A stretch of 45,894 bases of DNA, from the NCBI GenBank assembly GCA_964566965.1, contig CAZMKO010000013.1, positions 1-45,894 of the forward strand, in the 5' to 3' direction. Each line of letters opens with the position of its first letter. The stretch's first letter is position 1. This stretch comes from Oleiagrimonas sp964566965 (GTDB lineage Bacteria > Pseudomonadota > Gammaproteobacteria > Xanthomonadales > Rhodanobacteraceae). Made by a program: the position numbers and the translations under genes. Of this stretch, positions 8,691-16,133 are shown in pieces. Under the pieces are notes generated by a model that saw nothing but the letters and a program-made list of their open reading frames with translations, was not told the origin of the DNA and did no database searches.

Positions 8691-9841
8691 ACCGGCGCCG
8701 GCCCATGGTGGGCATTCTCGGGGGCGGTCAGCTGGCGCGCATGCTGGTGCTTTCCGGCGTGCCACTGGGCGTCGAATTCCGGGTGCTCGACGGCAAGCGT
8801 GACGTGTGCGCCGGCACCGTGGCGCCGGTGACAGCCAGCGCCTGGGACGACCACGGTCGTCTTGCCGATTGGGTCGACGGTGTCGACGTGGCCACCTTCG
8901 ATTTCGAGAACGTGCCCGCCGACACGGCGCGCTGGTTGACCGGTCATACACGCGTGGCCCCCAACCCGGACGCCCTGGCGGTGGCCCAGGATCGTCTCGC
9001 CGAAAAGACCACATTCGCGGACATCGGTTTGCCCACGGCGGCCTTCCGCGCCGTGGGCACCCGCCAGGATCTGGACGAGGCCATTGCCGCCATCGGCACC
9101 CCGGCGATTCTCAAGACCCGGCGCATGGGTTATGACGGCAAGGGCCAGTTCCGGCTTGCCTGTGTCGCGGATGCTGATGCCGCGTGGCAGGCACTGGGCG
9201 AGCCGGCGGCACGCTACGGCCTGATCCTGGAAGCCTTCGTGCCGTTCGAGCGCGAGGTGTCCGTGGTGGCCGTGCGCACGGCCGACGGCACCTTTCGAAC
9301 CTGGCCGTTGACGCGCAACTGGCACGTCGACGGCATCCTGTCGCTGAGCCTGGCGCCGGCACCGGGCGACGATGCACTGGCCGTCGCGGCCTTCGACCAT
9401 GCCCGTCGCCTGGCCGAGAAACTGGATTACGTGGGCGTATTCGCCCTGGAGCTGTTCGTTGCCGACGGCAAGCTGCTGGGCAACGAGATGGCGCCGCGCG
9501 TGCACAACTCCGGGCACTGGACCATGGATGGCGCCATCACCGGCCAGTTCGAGAACCACGTGCGCGCTGTCGCCGGGCTGCCGCTGGGCGATACCGGCGC
9601 GCGCGGTCCCAGCGTGATGTTCAACTGGATCGGCGACTTGCCGGATCCGGCGCCGTTCCTGGCCACCGCCGACACGCACTGGCACGACTATGGCAAGGAT
9701 CCGCGCCCCGGTCGCAAGGTTGGCCATGCCAACGTTTGCGCCCCGGATGCGGCCATGTTGTGCAAACGGCTGAAGGCGCTGGCCGAGGCATCCGGCATGC
9801 CCGATCTGGTGGCCGAAGCCGTGGCCGCGCTGGGCGGTTGA
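8687..9841 (+). CDS. purK: 5-(carboxyamino)imidazole ribonucleotide synthase
   Basis: This 384-aa ATP-grasp enzyme makes N5-CAIR from AIR, bicarbonate and ATP and feeds PurE. Visible features are the N-terminal GILGGGQLARML nucleotide-fold motif, the central ATP-grasp region (ILKTRRMGYDGKGQF), and the conserved ALELFVADGKLLGNEMAPRVHNSGHWT active-site stretch. The length is usual. It overlaps purE by four bases and ends eight bases before the convergent small membrane-protein gene. Confidence 0.96.
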   Translation: MNRRRPMVGILGGGQLARMLVLSGVPLGVEFRVLDGKRDVCAGTVAPVTASAWDDHGRLADWVDGVDVATFDFENVPADTARWLTGHTRVAPNPDALAVAQDRLAEKTTFADIGLPTAAFRAVGTRQDLDEAIAAIGTPAILKTRRMGYDGKGQFRLACVADADAAWQALGEPAARYGLILEAFVPFEREVSVVAVRTADGTFRTWPLTRNWHVDGILSLSLAPAPGDDALAVAAFDHARRLAEKLDYVGVFALELFVADGKLLGNEMAPRVHNSGHWTMDGAITGQFENHVRAVAGLPLGDTGARGPSVMFNWIGDLPDPAPFLATADTHWHDYGKDPRPGRKVGHANVCAPDAAMLCKRLKALAEASGMPDLVAEAVAALGG

Positions 9842-9849
9842 GCGTTTCC

Positions 9850-10131
9850 TTAGTCTACGCGGGTGGTGGTGTCGCGGCGCTCGTGTACCACCACGTATTC
9901 ACCCTCGATCACGCCGTCGCCGTCCGTCGTGCGCTGCGCGGCCTGCTTGCGCAGGCGGTGCAGTTTCCAGCGAAACCATACCAGCCAGACAAGACCGCCT
10001 ACGACCAGTACGCCCAGGGCGATGGTTCCCAGCACGATGGACAGGCCGAGCACGATCAGGGCGACCACGGCGGCGAGGACGCGGGCCAGGGGGCTCTGCG
10101 GGCGGCGTACTGGGGGCAGGTCGAAACGCAT
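9850..10131 (-). CDS. small hypothetical membrane protein
   Basis: This 93-aa protein has a proline/arginine-rich N-terminus and one long or two short hydrophobic segments (residues about 17-52, rich in Leu, Val and Gly). A basic, cytoplasmic-type stretch RWKLHRLRKQAAQR and a charged C-terminal tail follow. I do not recognise the family. It is convergent with purK and divergent from the Rieske-type gene. Codon use looks like its neighbours. Confidence 0.65.
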   Translation of the reverse strand: MRFDLPPVRRPQSPLARVLAAVVALIVLGLSIVLGTIALGVLVVGGLVWLVWFRWKLHRLRKQAAQRTTDGDGVIEGEYVVVHERRDTTTRVD

Positions 10132-10177
10132 GACGGGTCCCGTCGATTACACTGGAACCCTTTACCATGAGGTCGCG

Positions 10178-10561
10178 ATGGTCACGAAACAAGGTGGCGC
10201 CCGTGCGGCGTCGGACAAACCCGAAGCCCTGTGCCGGCTGGATGCCATCGTCGATGGCACGGCCACGGCCGTGGACGCGTCTGTCGACGGGGAGACTGAA
10301 AGCCTCATTGTGCTGCGCTCCGGCACCCGGGCGCATGCGTACCTCAATGTGTGTCCGCATGCCGGCCGGCGCCTGGACTGGGCTCCCGGCAAATTTCTGG
10401 TCAAGGATGGCATCCTGGTGTGTGCCGTGCATGGCGCCAGTTTCCAGACCGAGTCGGGATGTTGCGTGGGTGGCCCCTGCCGCGGCGACCGTCTGCGCGC
10501 GGTTCCGGTCACCGTGGATGCCGACGGCTGGGTGCGCATGCTTCCCGACGCAGCCTCCTAG
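10178..10561 (+). CDS. Rieske (2Fe-2S) domain protein
   Basis: This 127-aa soluble protein has a complete Rieske cluster site: CPHAGRRLDW supplies the first Cys/His pair and CAVHGASF the second. There is no signal peptide or membrane anchor, so it resembles ferredoxin-like Rieske proteins (NirD or ring-hydroxylase ferredoxin subunits) rather than the bc1 subunit. A Cys-rich stretch (SGCCVGGPCRG) just after the second motif is part of the loop usually written GxCxxGPC. Its partner is not evident from the context. The start is ATG 10178; an ATG at 10166 is out of frame. Confidence 0.85.
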   Translation: MVTKQGGARAASDKPEALCRLDAIVDGTATAVDASVDGETESLIVLRSGTRAHAYLNVCPHAGRRLDWAPGKFLVKDGILVCAVHGASFQTESGCCVGGPCRGDRLRAVPVTVDADGWVRMLPDAAS

Positions 10562-10653
10562 TGGCCGGTTCCGCGCCCGTGCACGGGGCGGGTGGGGTGC
10601 CTCGATGTGATGTCGAAAAAGTCCGGCAACCCCTAGGCGCCAGCGCCAAACCT

Positions 10654-10668
10654 GTTAGAATGGCGCCT
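10654..10668 (+). promoter_or_regulatory. extended -10 promoter of tRNA-Pro
   Basis: TGTTAGAAT (10653-10661) is an extended -10 element followed by the GC-rich discriminator GGCGCC, about 23 bp before the tRNA. This layout is typical of stringently controlled stable-RNA promoters. No clear -35 hexamer is seen. Confidence 0.5.
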
Positions 10669-10684
10669 TGCTTTTGCCGCCCGT

Positions 10685-10761
10685 CGGGGCGTAGCGCAGC
10701 CTGGTAGCGCACTACAATGGGGTTGTAGGGGTCGCGAGTTCGAATCTCGCCGCCCCGACCA
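10685..10761 (+). tRNA. tRNA-Pro (anticodon GGG)
   Basis: This 77-nt cloverleaf has acceptor stem 10685-10691 pairing with 10751-10757, discriminator A and an encoded CCA (10759-10761). The D arm is GCGC-AGCCTGGTA-GCGC. The anticodon stem CTACA/TGTAG encloses the loop ATGGGGT, so the anticodon is GGG, reading CCC and CCU. The T arm contains the GTTCGAATC-type loop. The acceptor stem starts with C1, as expected for bacterial tRNA-Pro. Confidence 0.95.
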
Positions 10762-10779
10762 ATGCGGCAGACATTCCGG

Positions 10780-10810
10780 AAACGGCGCCCTCGGGCGCCG
10801 TTTCTTTTTC
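10780..10810 (+). terminator. intrinsic terminator after tRNA-Pro
   Basis: AAACGGCGCCC pairs with GGGCGCCGTTT around a short TC loop, followed by CTTTTTC. This is a strong Rho-independent terminator for the tRNA transcript. Confidence 0.9.
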
Positions 10811-10866
10811 AGGAGCGATTGCATGGCGAGGGCGTAGGCTGGGGGTTTTCGGCAAGGAGACCTCCC

Positions 10867-11838
10867 ATGCAATACCGTCGACTTGGCCGCAGTGGCCTGA
10901 AACTTTCCGCCCTTTCCTACGGCGCCTGGGTCACCTTCGGGCGCCAGGTGGATGCCGCCGCCGCGCGCGAGCTGCTGGCGCTGGCGCGCGACCATGGCGT
11001 GAATTATTTCGACAATGCCGAAACCTACGCCGCCGGCGATGCCGAGCGCGTCATGGGGCGTGCGCTGGCGGAACTGGATTGGCCGCGTGACAGCTGGTGC
11101 GTGTCCAGCAAAGTGTATTTCGGGGCCGTCGAGGATCCGGCGCCGACCCAGAAGGGATTGTCGCGCAAGCATGTTGTCGAGGCGTGCGAACAGGCGCTGC
11201 GGCGTTTGCGTGTGGATTACCTCGACCTGTACTTCTGCCACCGTCCCGATGAGGACACGCCGGTGGCCGAGACGGTCTGGGCCATGGACACCCTGATCCG
11301 CCAGGGCAAAGTGCTTTACTGGGGCACGTCGGAGTGGCCGGCCGAGCGCATCCGCGAGGCGCACGCCGTGGCCGATCGCCATCATCTGCACGCACCCAGC
11401 ATGGAGCAGCCGCAGTACAACATGCTGCACCGCGAGCGCGTGGAAAACGAGTACGCCGCGTTGTACGAGGATGTCGGCATGGGTACCACCATCTGGTCGC
11501 CGCTGGCATCGGGACTGTTGACCGGCAAGTATGCCGACGGCGTTCCTGACGGATCGCGCGCCACCCAGCCCGGCTATGAATGGTTGCGCGAGCAGTTGAC
11601 AGACAATGCGGCGGGACACGCCGCCGTGAAGCGCCTGCTGCCCATTGCCGAGGATCTCGGCGTGCCGCTGGCGCAGCTGGCCATCGCCTGGTGTCTGGCC
11701 AACCCGCATGTGTCCACGGTGATGCTGGGTGCCAGCAAACCGCACCAGTTGCAACAGAATCTCGAGGCCATGACGGTGGTGGACAAGCTGGATGACACGG
11801 TCATGCGGCGCCTAGACGAGGCCCTCGCCGGGCCGTGA
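10867..11838 (+). CDS. aldo/keto reductase (potassium-channel beta-subunit-like)
   Basis: This 323-aa TIM-barrel NADPH-dependent oxidoreductase has the complete catalytic tetrad D49, Y54, K82 and H125. The opening MQYRRLGRSGLKLSALSYGAW, the NYFDNAETY segment and the C-terminal VMLGASKPHQLQQNL cofactor-binding region place it with the Kv-beta-like AKR6/YghZ-type family. The natural substrate cannot be told from sequence. The start is ATG 10867, preceded by AAGGAGA at 10855-10861. It stands alone between the tRNA terminator and the Fur-controlled hemP. Confidence 0.92.
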   Translation: MQYRRLGRSGLKLSALSYGAWVTFGRQVDAAAARELLALARDHGVNYFDNAETYAAGDAERVMGRALAELDWPRDSWCVSSKVYFGAVEDPAPTQKGLSRKHVVEACEQALRRLRVDYLDLYFCHRPDEDTPVAETVWAMDTLIRQGKVLYWGTSEWPAERIREAHAVADRHHLHAPSMEQPQYNMLHRERVENEYAALYEDVGMGTTIWSPLASGLLTGKYADGVPDGSRATQPGYEWLREQLTDNAAGHAAVKRLLPIAEDLGVPLAQLAIAWCLANPHVSTVMLGASKPHQLQQNLEAMTVVDKLDDTVMRRLDEALAGP

Positions 11839-11850
11839 TGCGGGACGGGG

Positions 11851-11878
11851 TTGACGATGTAATGAGAATCATTATCAT
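11851..11878 (+). promoter_or_regulatory. hemP promoter with overlapping Fur box
   Basis: TTGACG (11851-11856) and TATCAT (11873-11878) form a sigma-70 promoter with a 16-bp spacer. The stretch 11858-11876 matches the 19-bp Fur consensus at 16 positions (core AATGAGAATCATTATC). Fur binding would cover the spacer and -10 element, so repression under iron-replete conditions is expected. Confidence 0.85.
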
Positions 11879-11899
11879 CAAAAGTCCGCCCGCACCCGT

Positions 11900-12115
11900 A
11901 TGTCGCCCATGTCCGCTTCCGTGATTTCCCGCGCCACCCTGCCGCCCCTGCATCCCGGTCGTCCCTCGCGCGCGCGTTCCGACGCGCAACGGCCCATGCC
12001 GCGTATCGCCAGCACACGCCTGATGGGTGGTTCCCGCGAGCTGGTCATCGAGCACCAGGGCAACGAGTATCACTTGCGCGTGACCCGCAACGACAAGTTG
12101 ATCCTGACCAAGTAA
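11900..12115 (+). CDS. hemP: hemin uptake protein HemP
   Basis: This 71-aa protein has a C-terminal half (STRLMGGSRELVIEHQG, then YHLRVTRNDKLILTK) that is a clear HemP domain. HemP proteins are linked to hemin uptake and in some bacteria act as activators of hemin receptor genes. The Fur box directly upstream fits iron control. Starts at 11900 and 11909 are both possible. The predicted 5' leader is only about 15 nt and lacks a Shine-Dalgarno sequence. No hemin receptor or tonB gene is adjacent. Confidence 0.9.
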   Translation: MSPMSASVISRATLPPLHPGRPSRARSDAQRPMPRIASTRLMGGSRELVIEHQGNEYHLRVTRNDKLILTK

Positions 12116-12239
12116 GGGAAACGCTGATTCAACCAGGGCTTCCGCAGGCGGCCCGGGTCGGGGCGCGTGCGCTGACACGGCGGGGCCGTTCACCGCCTGC
12201 GTCGGCGAGAACATGCCCGGCGCGCCCGGGCGGATACCG

Positions 12240-12290
12240 TGTCCGGGCCGATGTCCGCCTTGTCCGCCAAGGTGTCCGCGGACAGTGTCC
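12240..12290 (+). promoter_or_regulatory. TGTCCG repeat cluster, candidate activator-binding site
   Basis: TGTCCG occurs at 12240, 12252, 12261 and 12273, and TGTCCA at 12286, all on the plus strand. The copy at 12273 is half of a perfect 12-bp palindrome (TGTCCGCGGACA, 12273-12284). The cluster centres about 100 bp upstream of the predicted transcription start, the usual distance for an NtrC-family enhancer. Its assignment to the regulator encoded at 26213 is inference. Confidence 0.6.
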
Positions 12291-12348
12291 AGATCGGCAA
12301 ATTAAAAAACATATCCGATGAATCAGTGAGATAGAGCCTTGTTTCGGT

Positions 12349-12365
12349 TTGGCATGCGGCTTGCA
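12349..12365 (+). promoter_or_regulatory. sigma-54 promoter of the export operon
   Basis: TTGGCATGCGGCTTGCA fits the -24/-12 consensus YTGGCACGRNNNTTGCW except for two positions. The invariant GG (12351-12352) and GC (12363-12364) are correctly spaced. The predicted start is near 12375, about 33 nt before the adaptor ATG. The operon also encodes a sigma-54 activator, which supports function. Confidence 0.8.
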
Positions 12366-12408
12366 TCAAGCCGGGTGTCAGCACATCGTGTGCGCCGGAA
12401 TAACGTTC

Positions 12409-13683
12409 ATGATTCGAGATACTTCTGCCCAGGATCGCGTGGTCGAAACCCGCCCCGGCCGCCGCCGGCTGGTCTGGATCGGCGTCGCCGCGGTCGTCGT
12501 GGTACTGGTTGCCCTGCTGGTGCCGTGGGCATCGCGCCTGCTGTCGGCCGGTGGCTCCGTGGATGCCTCACGGCTGGGGTTCGCCACGGTCGAGTCCGGG
12601 CCCTTTGTGCGCGACATCGCCGCCGAAGGCCGGGTCGTGGCGGCCGTGCGTCCGACCATGTACGCACGTTCGCCGGGCGTGGTCACCCTGAAGGTGCACG
12701 CTGGTGACCGGGTCGAGAAGAATCAGGTGCTGGCGGAGGTCGACAGCCCGGAACTGAACAACGAACTGGCCCAGCAGCAGTCCGCCCTCGATGGCATGCA
12801 GGTGGATTACGAACTGGCCAAGGTGGACGCGCGTACCAAGCGTGCGGAACTGGACAAGGCCTACGAAAGCGCGCGTATCGATGCCGAAAGTGCCGAGCGC
12901 GACCTGCAGCGGTATCGCGAGGCGTTCAAGCGCGGCGCGTTTTCCAAGACCCAGGTCGACCATGCGCGTGACACTTGGCAGAAATCCGGGATTGCCTTGC
13001 GCCAGGCCAAGCAGAGCCTGGCGCTCAGCCATGACAGCCTGGACTTCGGCGTCAAGGCCAAGAAACTGGCGGCGCAGCGCCAGGCATTGCTGGTAAAGAA
13101 TCTGGAACGGCAGGTGGACGATCTCAAGGTTCGTTCACCCGTCAACGGACAGGTGGGTCAGGTGTTCGTGGCGCCCAAGGCCACCGTGGCCAAGGACGCC
13201 CAGCTGATGACCGTGATCGACTTGTCCGCGCTGGAAGTGCAGGTACAGGTGCCGGAAAGCTTTGCGCGTGACCTCGGCGTCGGCATGAACGCGCAGATCA
13301 GCGGCAACGGCAAGAAATGGGCGGGAGCAGTCAGTGCCATTTCCCCCGAAGTGGTCAACGGTCAGGTGTCCGCCCGCGTGCGCTTCGCCGATGCCGACGC
13401 CAAGCCCGAGCACCTGCGCCAGAACCAGCGTCTGTCGGTACGCATCCTGCTCGATCACAAGGACAAGGCGCTGACCGTCTCGCGCGGTTCCTTCGTGGAC
13501 GAATCCGGCGGCCGTTACGCCTACGTCATGCATGACGATGTGGCCGTCAAGACGCCCATCCAGGTCGGCGCCAATTCCATCGACAAGGTTGAAATCCTCA
13601 AGGGACTGAAGCCGGGCGACAAGGTCGTGATATCCGGCACCGACAACTTCAACGGAGCGCAACGTGTCGTCATCAGTCGATAG
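12409..13683 (+). CDS. periplasmic adaptor (membrane-fusion) protein, HlyD/MacA-like
   Basis: This 424-aa adaptor would link an inner-membrane ABC transporter to an outer-membrane channel. It has a short basic cytoplasmic N-terminus, one anchor helix (about residues 22-44), a lipoyl half (VVTLKVHAGDRVEKNQVLAEVDSPEL), a coiled-coil hairpin (about 100-220), the second lipoyl half (LKVRSPVNGQVGQVF), a beta-barrel domain and a membrane-proximal domain ending GDKVVISGTDNF. The start ATG 12409 follows a sigma-54 promoter by about 33 nt; a longer frame from 12349 would include the promoter and is rejected. It is the first gene of the export cluster. No TolC-type gene is in the window. Confidence 0.92.
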   Translation: MIRDTSAQDRVVETRPGRRRLVWIGVAAVVVVLVALLVPWASRLLSAGGSVDASRLGFATVESGPFVRDIAAEGRVVAAVRPTMYARSPGVVTLKVHAGDRVEKNQVLAEVDSPELNNELAQQQSALDGMQVDYELAKVDARTKRAELDKAYESARIDAESAERDLQRYREAFKRGAFSKTQVDHARDTWQKSGIALRQAKQSLALSHDSLDFGVKAKKLAAQRQALLVKNLERQVDDLKVRSPVNGQVGQVFVAPKATVAKDAQLMTVIDLSALEVQVQVPESFARDLGVGMNAQISGNGKKWAGAVSAISPEVVNGQVSARVRFADADAKPEHLRQNQRLSVRILLDHKDKALTVSRGSFVDESGGRYAYVMHDDVAVKTPIQVGANSIDKVEILKGLKPGDKVVISGTDNFNGAQRVVISR

Positions 13684-13860
13684 AAGGGACGAAGGGCGAG
13701 GGGCGAGCAGTGAGCAACTACACGCACCTTTGCCGCTGTGAATCCATACGAAGCATCACGAGCAGTGCCGAAAGCCGTTTCGGAGCCGGAAACCACAAGC
13801 CCCTCGCCCCTCGTCCCTCGCTTCACCCCATCGCCACCATCCACACAGGAGCCACCCACC
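13684..13860. repeat. intergenic element with inverted heptamer arrays
   Basis: Between the adaptor and ATPase genes, three G-rich 7-mers (AGGGACG, AAGGGCG, AGGGGCG; 13685-13705) face three C-rich 7-mers (CCCTCGC, CCCTCGT, CCCTCGC; 13801-13821). The arms are inverted relative to each other around about 95 bp with no gene. It looks like an inserted repeat element of the same style as the one before aceE. Confidence 0.6.
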
Positions 13861-14586
<726 letters not shown>

Positions 14587-14590
14587 GTCG

Positions 14591-14689
14591 CACCGGGCTG
14601 CGGCGAGGGGACGGGCATCGCCTGCCTCGTCAGCAGCACGTCGGGGGACGTGTCGATTCGGTGCACCGTCCCCTCGCCGCAGCCCGGTG
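14591..14689. repeat. perfect 24-bp inverted repeat with inner hairpin
   Basis: Arms 14591-14614 and 14666-14689 are exact reverse complements (24 of 24). The 51-nt loop contains a further 6-bp hairpin, CACGTC/GACGTG at 14637-14652. It sits between the ATPase and first permease genes and would form a very stable structure in the operon mRNA. No T-run follows, so it is not a standard terminator. A processing or stability element, or a mobile palindrome, are both possible. Confidence 0.85.
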
Positions 14690-14805
14690 GCCTTGTTTGC
14701 GGGAATGGAGGGCCGGAAATGGGCGCGACGTCGAGCACAGCGACGTCCACTTTTTCCCGTTTCCACTCCCTGTTTCCCACTGCCGTCTCCGAAGGAGACC
14801 CCCCC

Positions 14806-16122
14806 ATGTTCGGCTATTACCTCAATCTCGCGCTGCGCAGCCTGAAGCGTCACAAGATACTCACCGCACTGATGGTGATGACCATCGCATTCGGCGTGGC
14901 GGCCTCCATGACCACCTGGTCGGTATTTCGCGCCGTGTCGGGCGATCCAATTCCCGACAAGTCGTCCCGGTTGTTCGTGCCGCAGATAGACAACTGGGGC
15001 CCGAACAATCGCGACAGCGACGGTGAACCGCCCGACGGCATGTCCTGGACCGACGCGACCAACCTGATGCGCGCCCACCGTGCCCGCTACCAGTCCGCGC
15101 TGTACCGCATCAGCCCCTCGGTGGTGCCGAGTCGGACCGGGCGGCATCCATTCAATGCCGGTGGCCATGCCGTGTTCGGCGAGTTCTTCCCGATGGTGGA
15201 TGCGCCATTCCAATACGGCGGCCCGTGGAACGCCGACGACGACGCCAATCGCGCCCGGGTGGTGGTGATCAGCAGCAAGCTCAACGACAAGCTGTTCGAC
15301 GGTGCCGACAGTGTCGGCAAGACGCTCAATCTGGACGGGCGCGACTACCGCGTCAGCGGTGTACTGAAGCCCTGGAACCCGCAACCGCGCTTCTACGATG
15401 TCGTCAACAGCAGCAGCTTCAACAGCGACGAGGAAGACCTCTTCCTGCCGTTCCGCACCGCCATCGACCTGGCCATGCCCAACCAGGGAAACACGAACTG
15501 CTACGAAATGCCGGCCGAGGACGGCTTCACGGGGCTGATGCATTCCGAATGCGTGTGGATGACCTTCATGGTCCAGCTCGACGATGCCTCGCAGGTTGCG
15601 GCATACCGGAAGTATCTGGACGGCTATGCGCGCGAACAGCAGCAGGCGGGGCGTTTCACCTGGGCCCCCAACAATCGCCTGCGTGACTTGCGCTCCTGGC
15701 TGGACCATCAGCACGTGGTGCCGGACGACAGCCGTACCTCGCTGCTGGTGGCACTGGGATTGCTGCTGGTGTGCCTGGTCAACACCGCCGGCCTGTTGCT
15801 GGCCAAGTTTTTGCGCCGCAGCGGCGAAATCGGCGTGCGCCGCGCACTGGGTGCCTCGCGGCGGGAGATCTACACGCAGTTCCTGGTCGAGGCAGGCATG
15901 GTGGGGCTGGCCGGAGGAGGCCTGGGCTTGCTGTTCACGGTCATCGGCGTATCCGGCATCGGGTGGGTCATGCCGAACGATATCGCCGAACTGGCGCGCC
16001 TGGACGTGCCACTGCTGGTGCTGACGCTGATGATCGCCGTGATTACCACGGCGCTGGCCGGCCTGTATCCCACCTTCCGAGCCGCCCACGTGCAACCGGC
16101 GTGGCAGCTGAAGACCAATTGA
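14806..16122 (+). CDS. FtsX/MacB-type ABC permease, A-type subunit 1
   Basis: This 438-aa permease has one N-terminal membrane helix (about residues 18-40), a large periplasmic MacB-like domain, and three C-terminal helices with the FtsX core. The coupling stretch KFLRRSGEIGVRRALGAS is visible. Two periplasmic cysteines, C232 and C249, are conserved in all four A-type subunits here and could form a disulfide. GAAGGAG at 14791-14797 fixes the start at 14806. It is followed after 11 nt by its B partner. MacB-family permeases work as dimers, and an A1/B1 heterodimer is inferred. Confidence 0.9.
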   Translation: MFGYYLNLALRSLKRHKILTALMVMTIAFGVAASMTTWSVFRAVSGDPIPDKSSRLFVPQIDNWGPNNRDSDGEPPDGMSWTDATNLMRAHRARYQSALYRISPSVVPSRTGRHPFNAGGHAVFGEFFPMVDAPFQYGGPWNADDDANRARVVVISSKLNDKLFDGADSVGKTLNLDGRDYRVSGVLKPWNPQPRFYDVVNSSSFNSDEEDLFLPFRTAIDLAMPNQGNTNCYEMPAEDGFTGLMHSECVWMTFMVQLDDASQVAAYRKYLDGYAREQQQAGRFTWAPNNRLRDLRSWLDHQHVVPDDSRTSLLVALGLLLVCLVNTAGLLLAKFLRRSGEIGVRRALGASRREIYTQFLVEAGMVGLAGGGLGLLFTVIGVSGIGWVMPNDIAELARLDVPLLVLTLMIAVITTALAGLYPTFRAAHVQPAWQLKTN

Positions 16123-16133
16123 GAGCACGCACC

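Larger units (their letters stand above)
12116..12408. other. intergenic regulatory region of the export cluster
   Basis: This 293-bp stretch has no gene. In order it holds unremarkable GC-rich sequence, five TGTCC repeats (12240-12290), an A/T-rich patch (12298-12335) with a near-match to an IHF site (AATCAG-N4-ATA at 12321-12333), and the sigma-54 promoter. The order enhancer, bend, promoter is the classical layout of an NtrC-type controlled promoter. Confidence 0.7.

Noticed and set aside
10685..10761. tRNA-Pro as an integration site for a genomic island
   Set aside because: No integrase and no repeat of the tRNA 3' end was seen nearby; the next genes are an aldo/keto reductase and hemP.
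12349..12408. Longer start for the adaptor protein (from 12349)
   Set aside because: It would overlap the sigma-54 promoter and lie upstream of the predicted transcription start; the ATG at 12409 gives the normal short cytoplasmic N-terminus.
14591..14689. Rho-independent terminator after the ATPase
   Set aside because: The 51-nt loop is too long and no T-run follows the stem.
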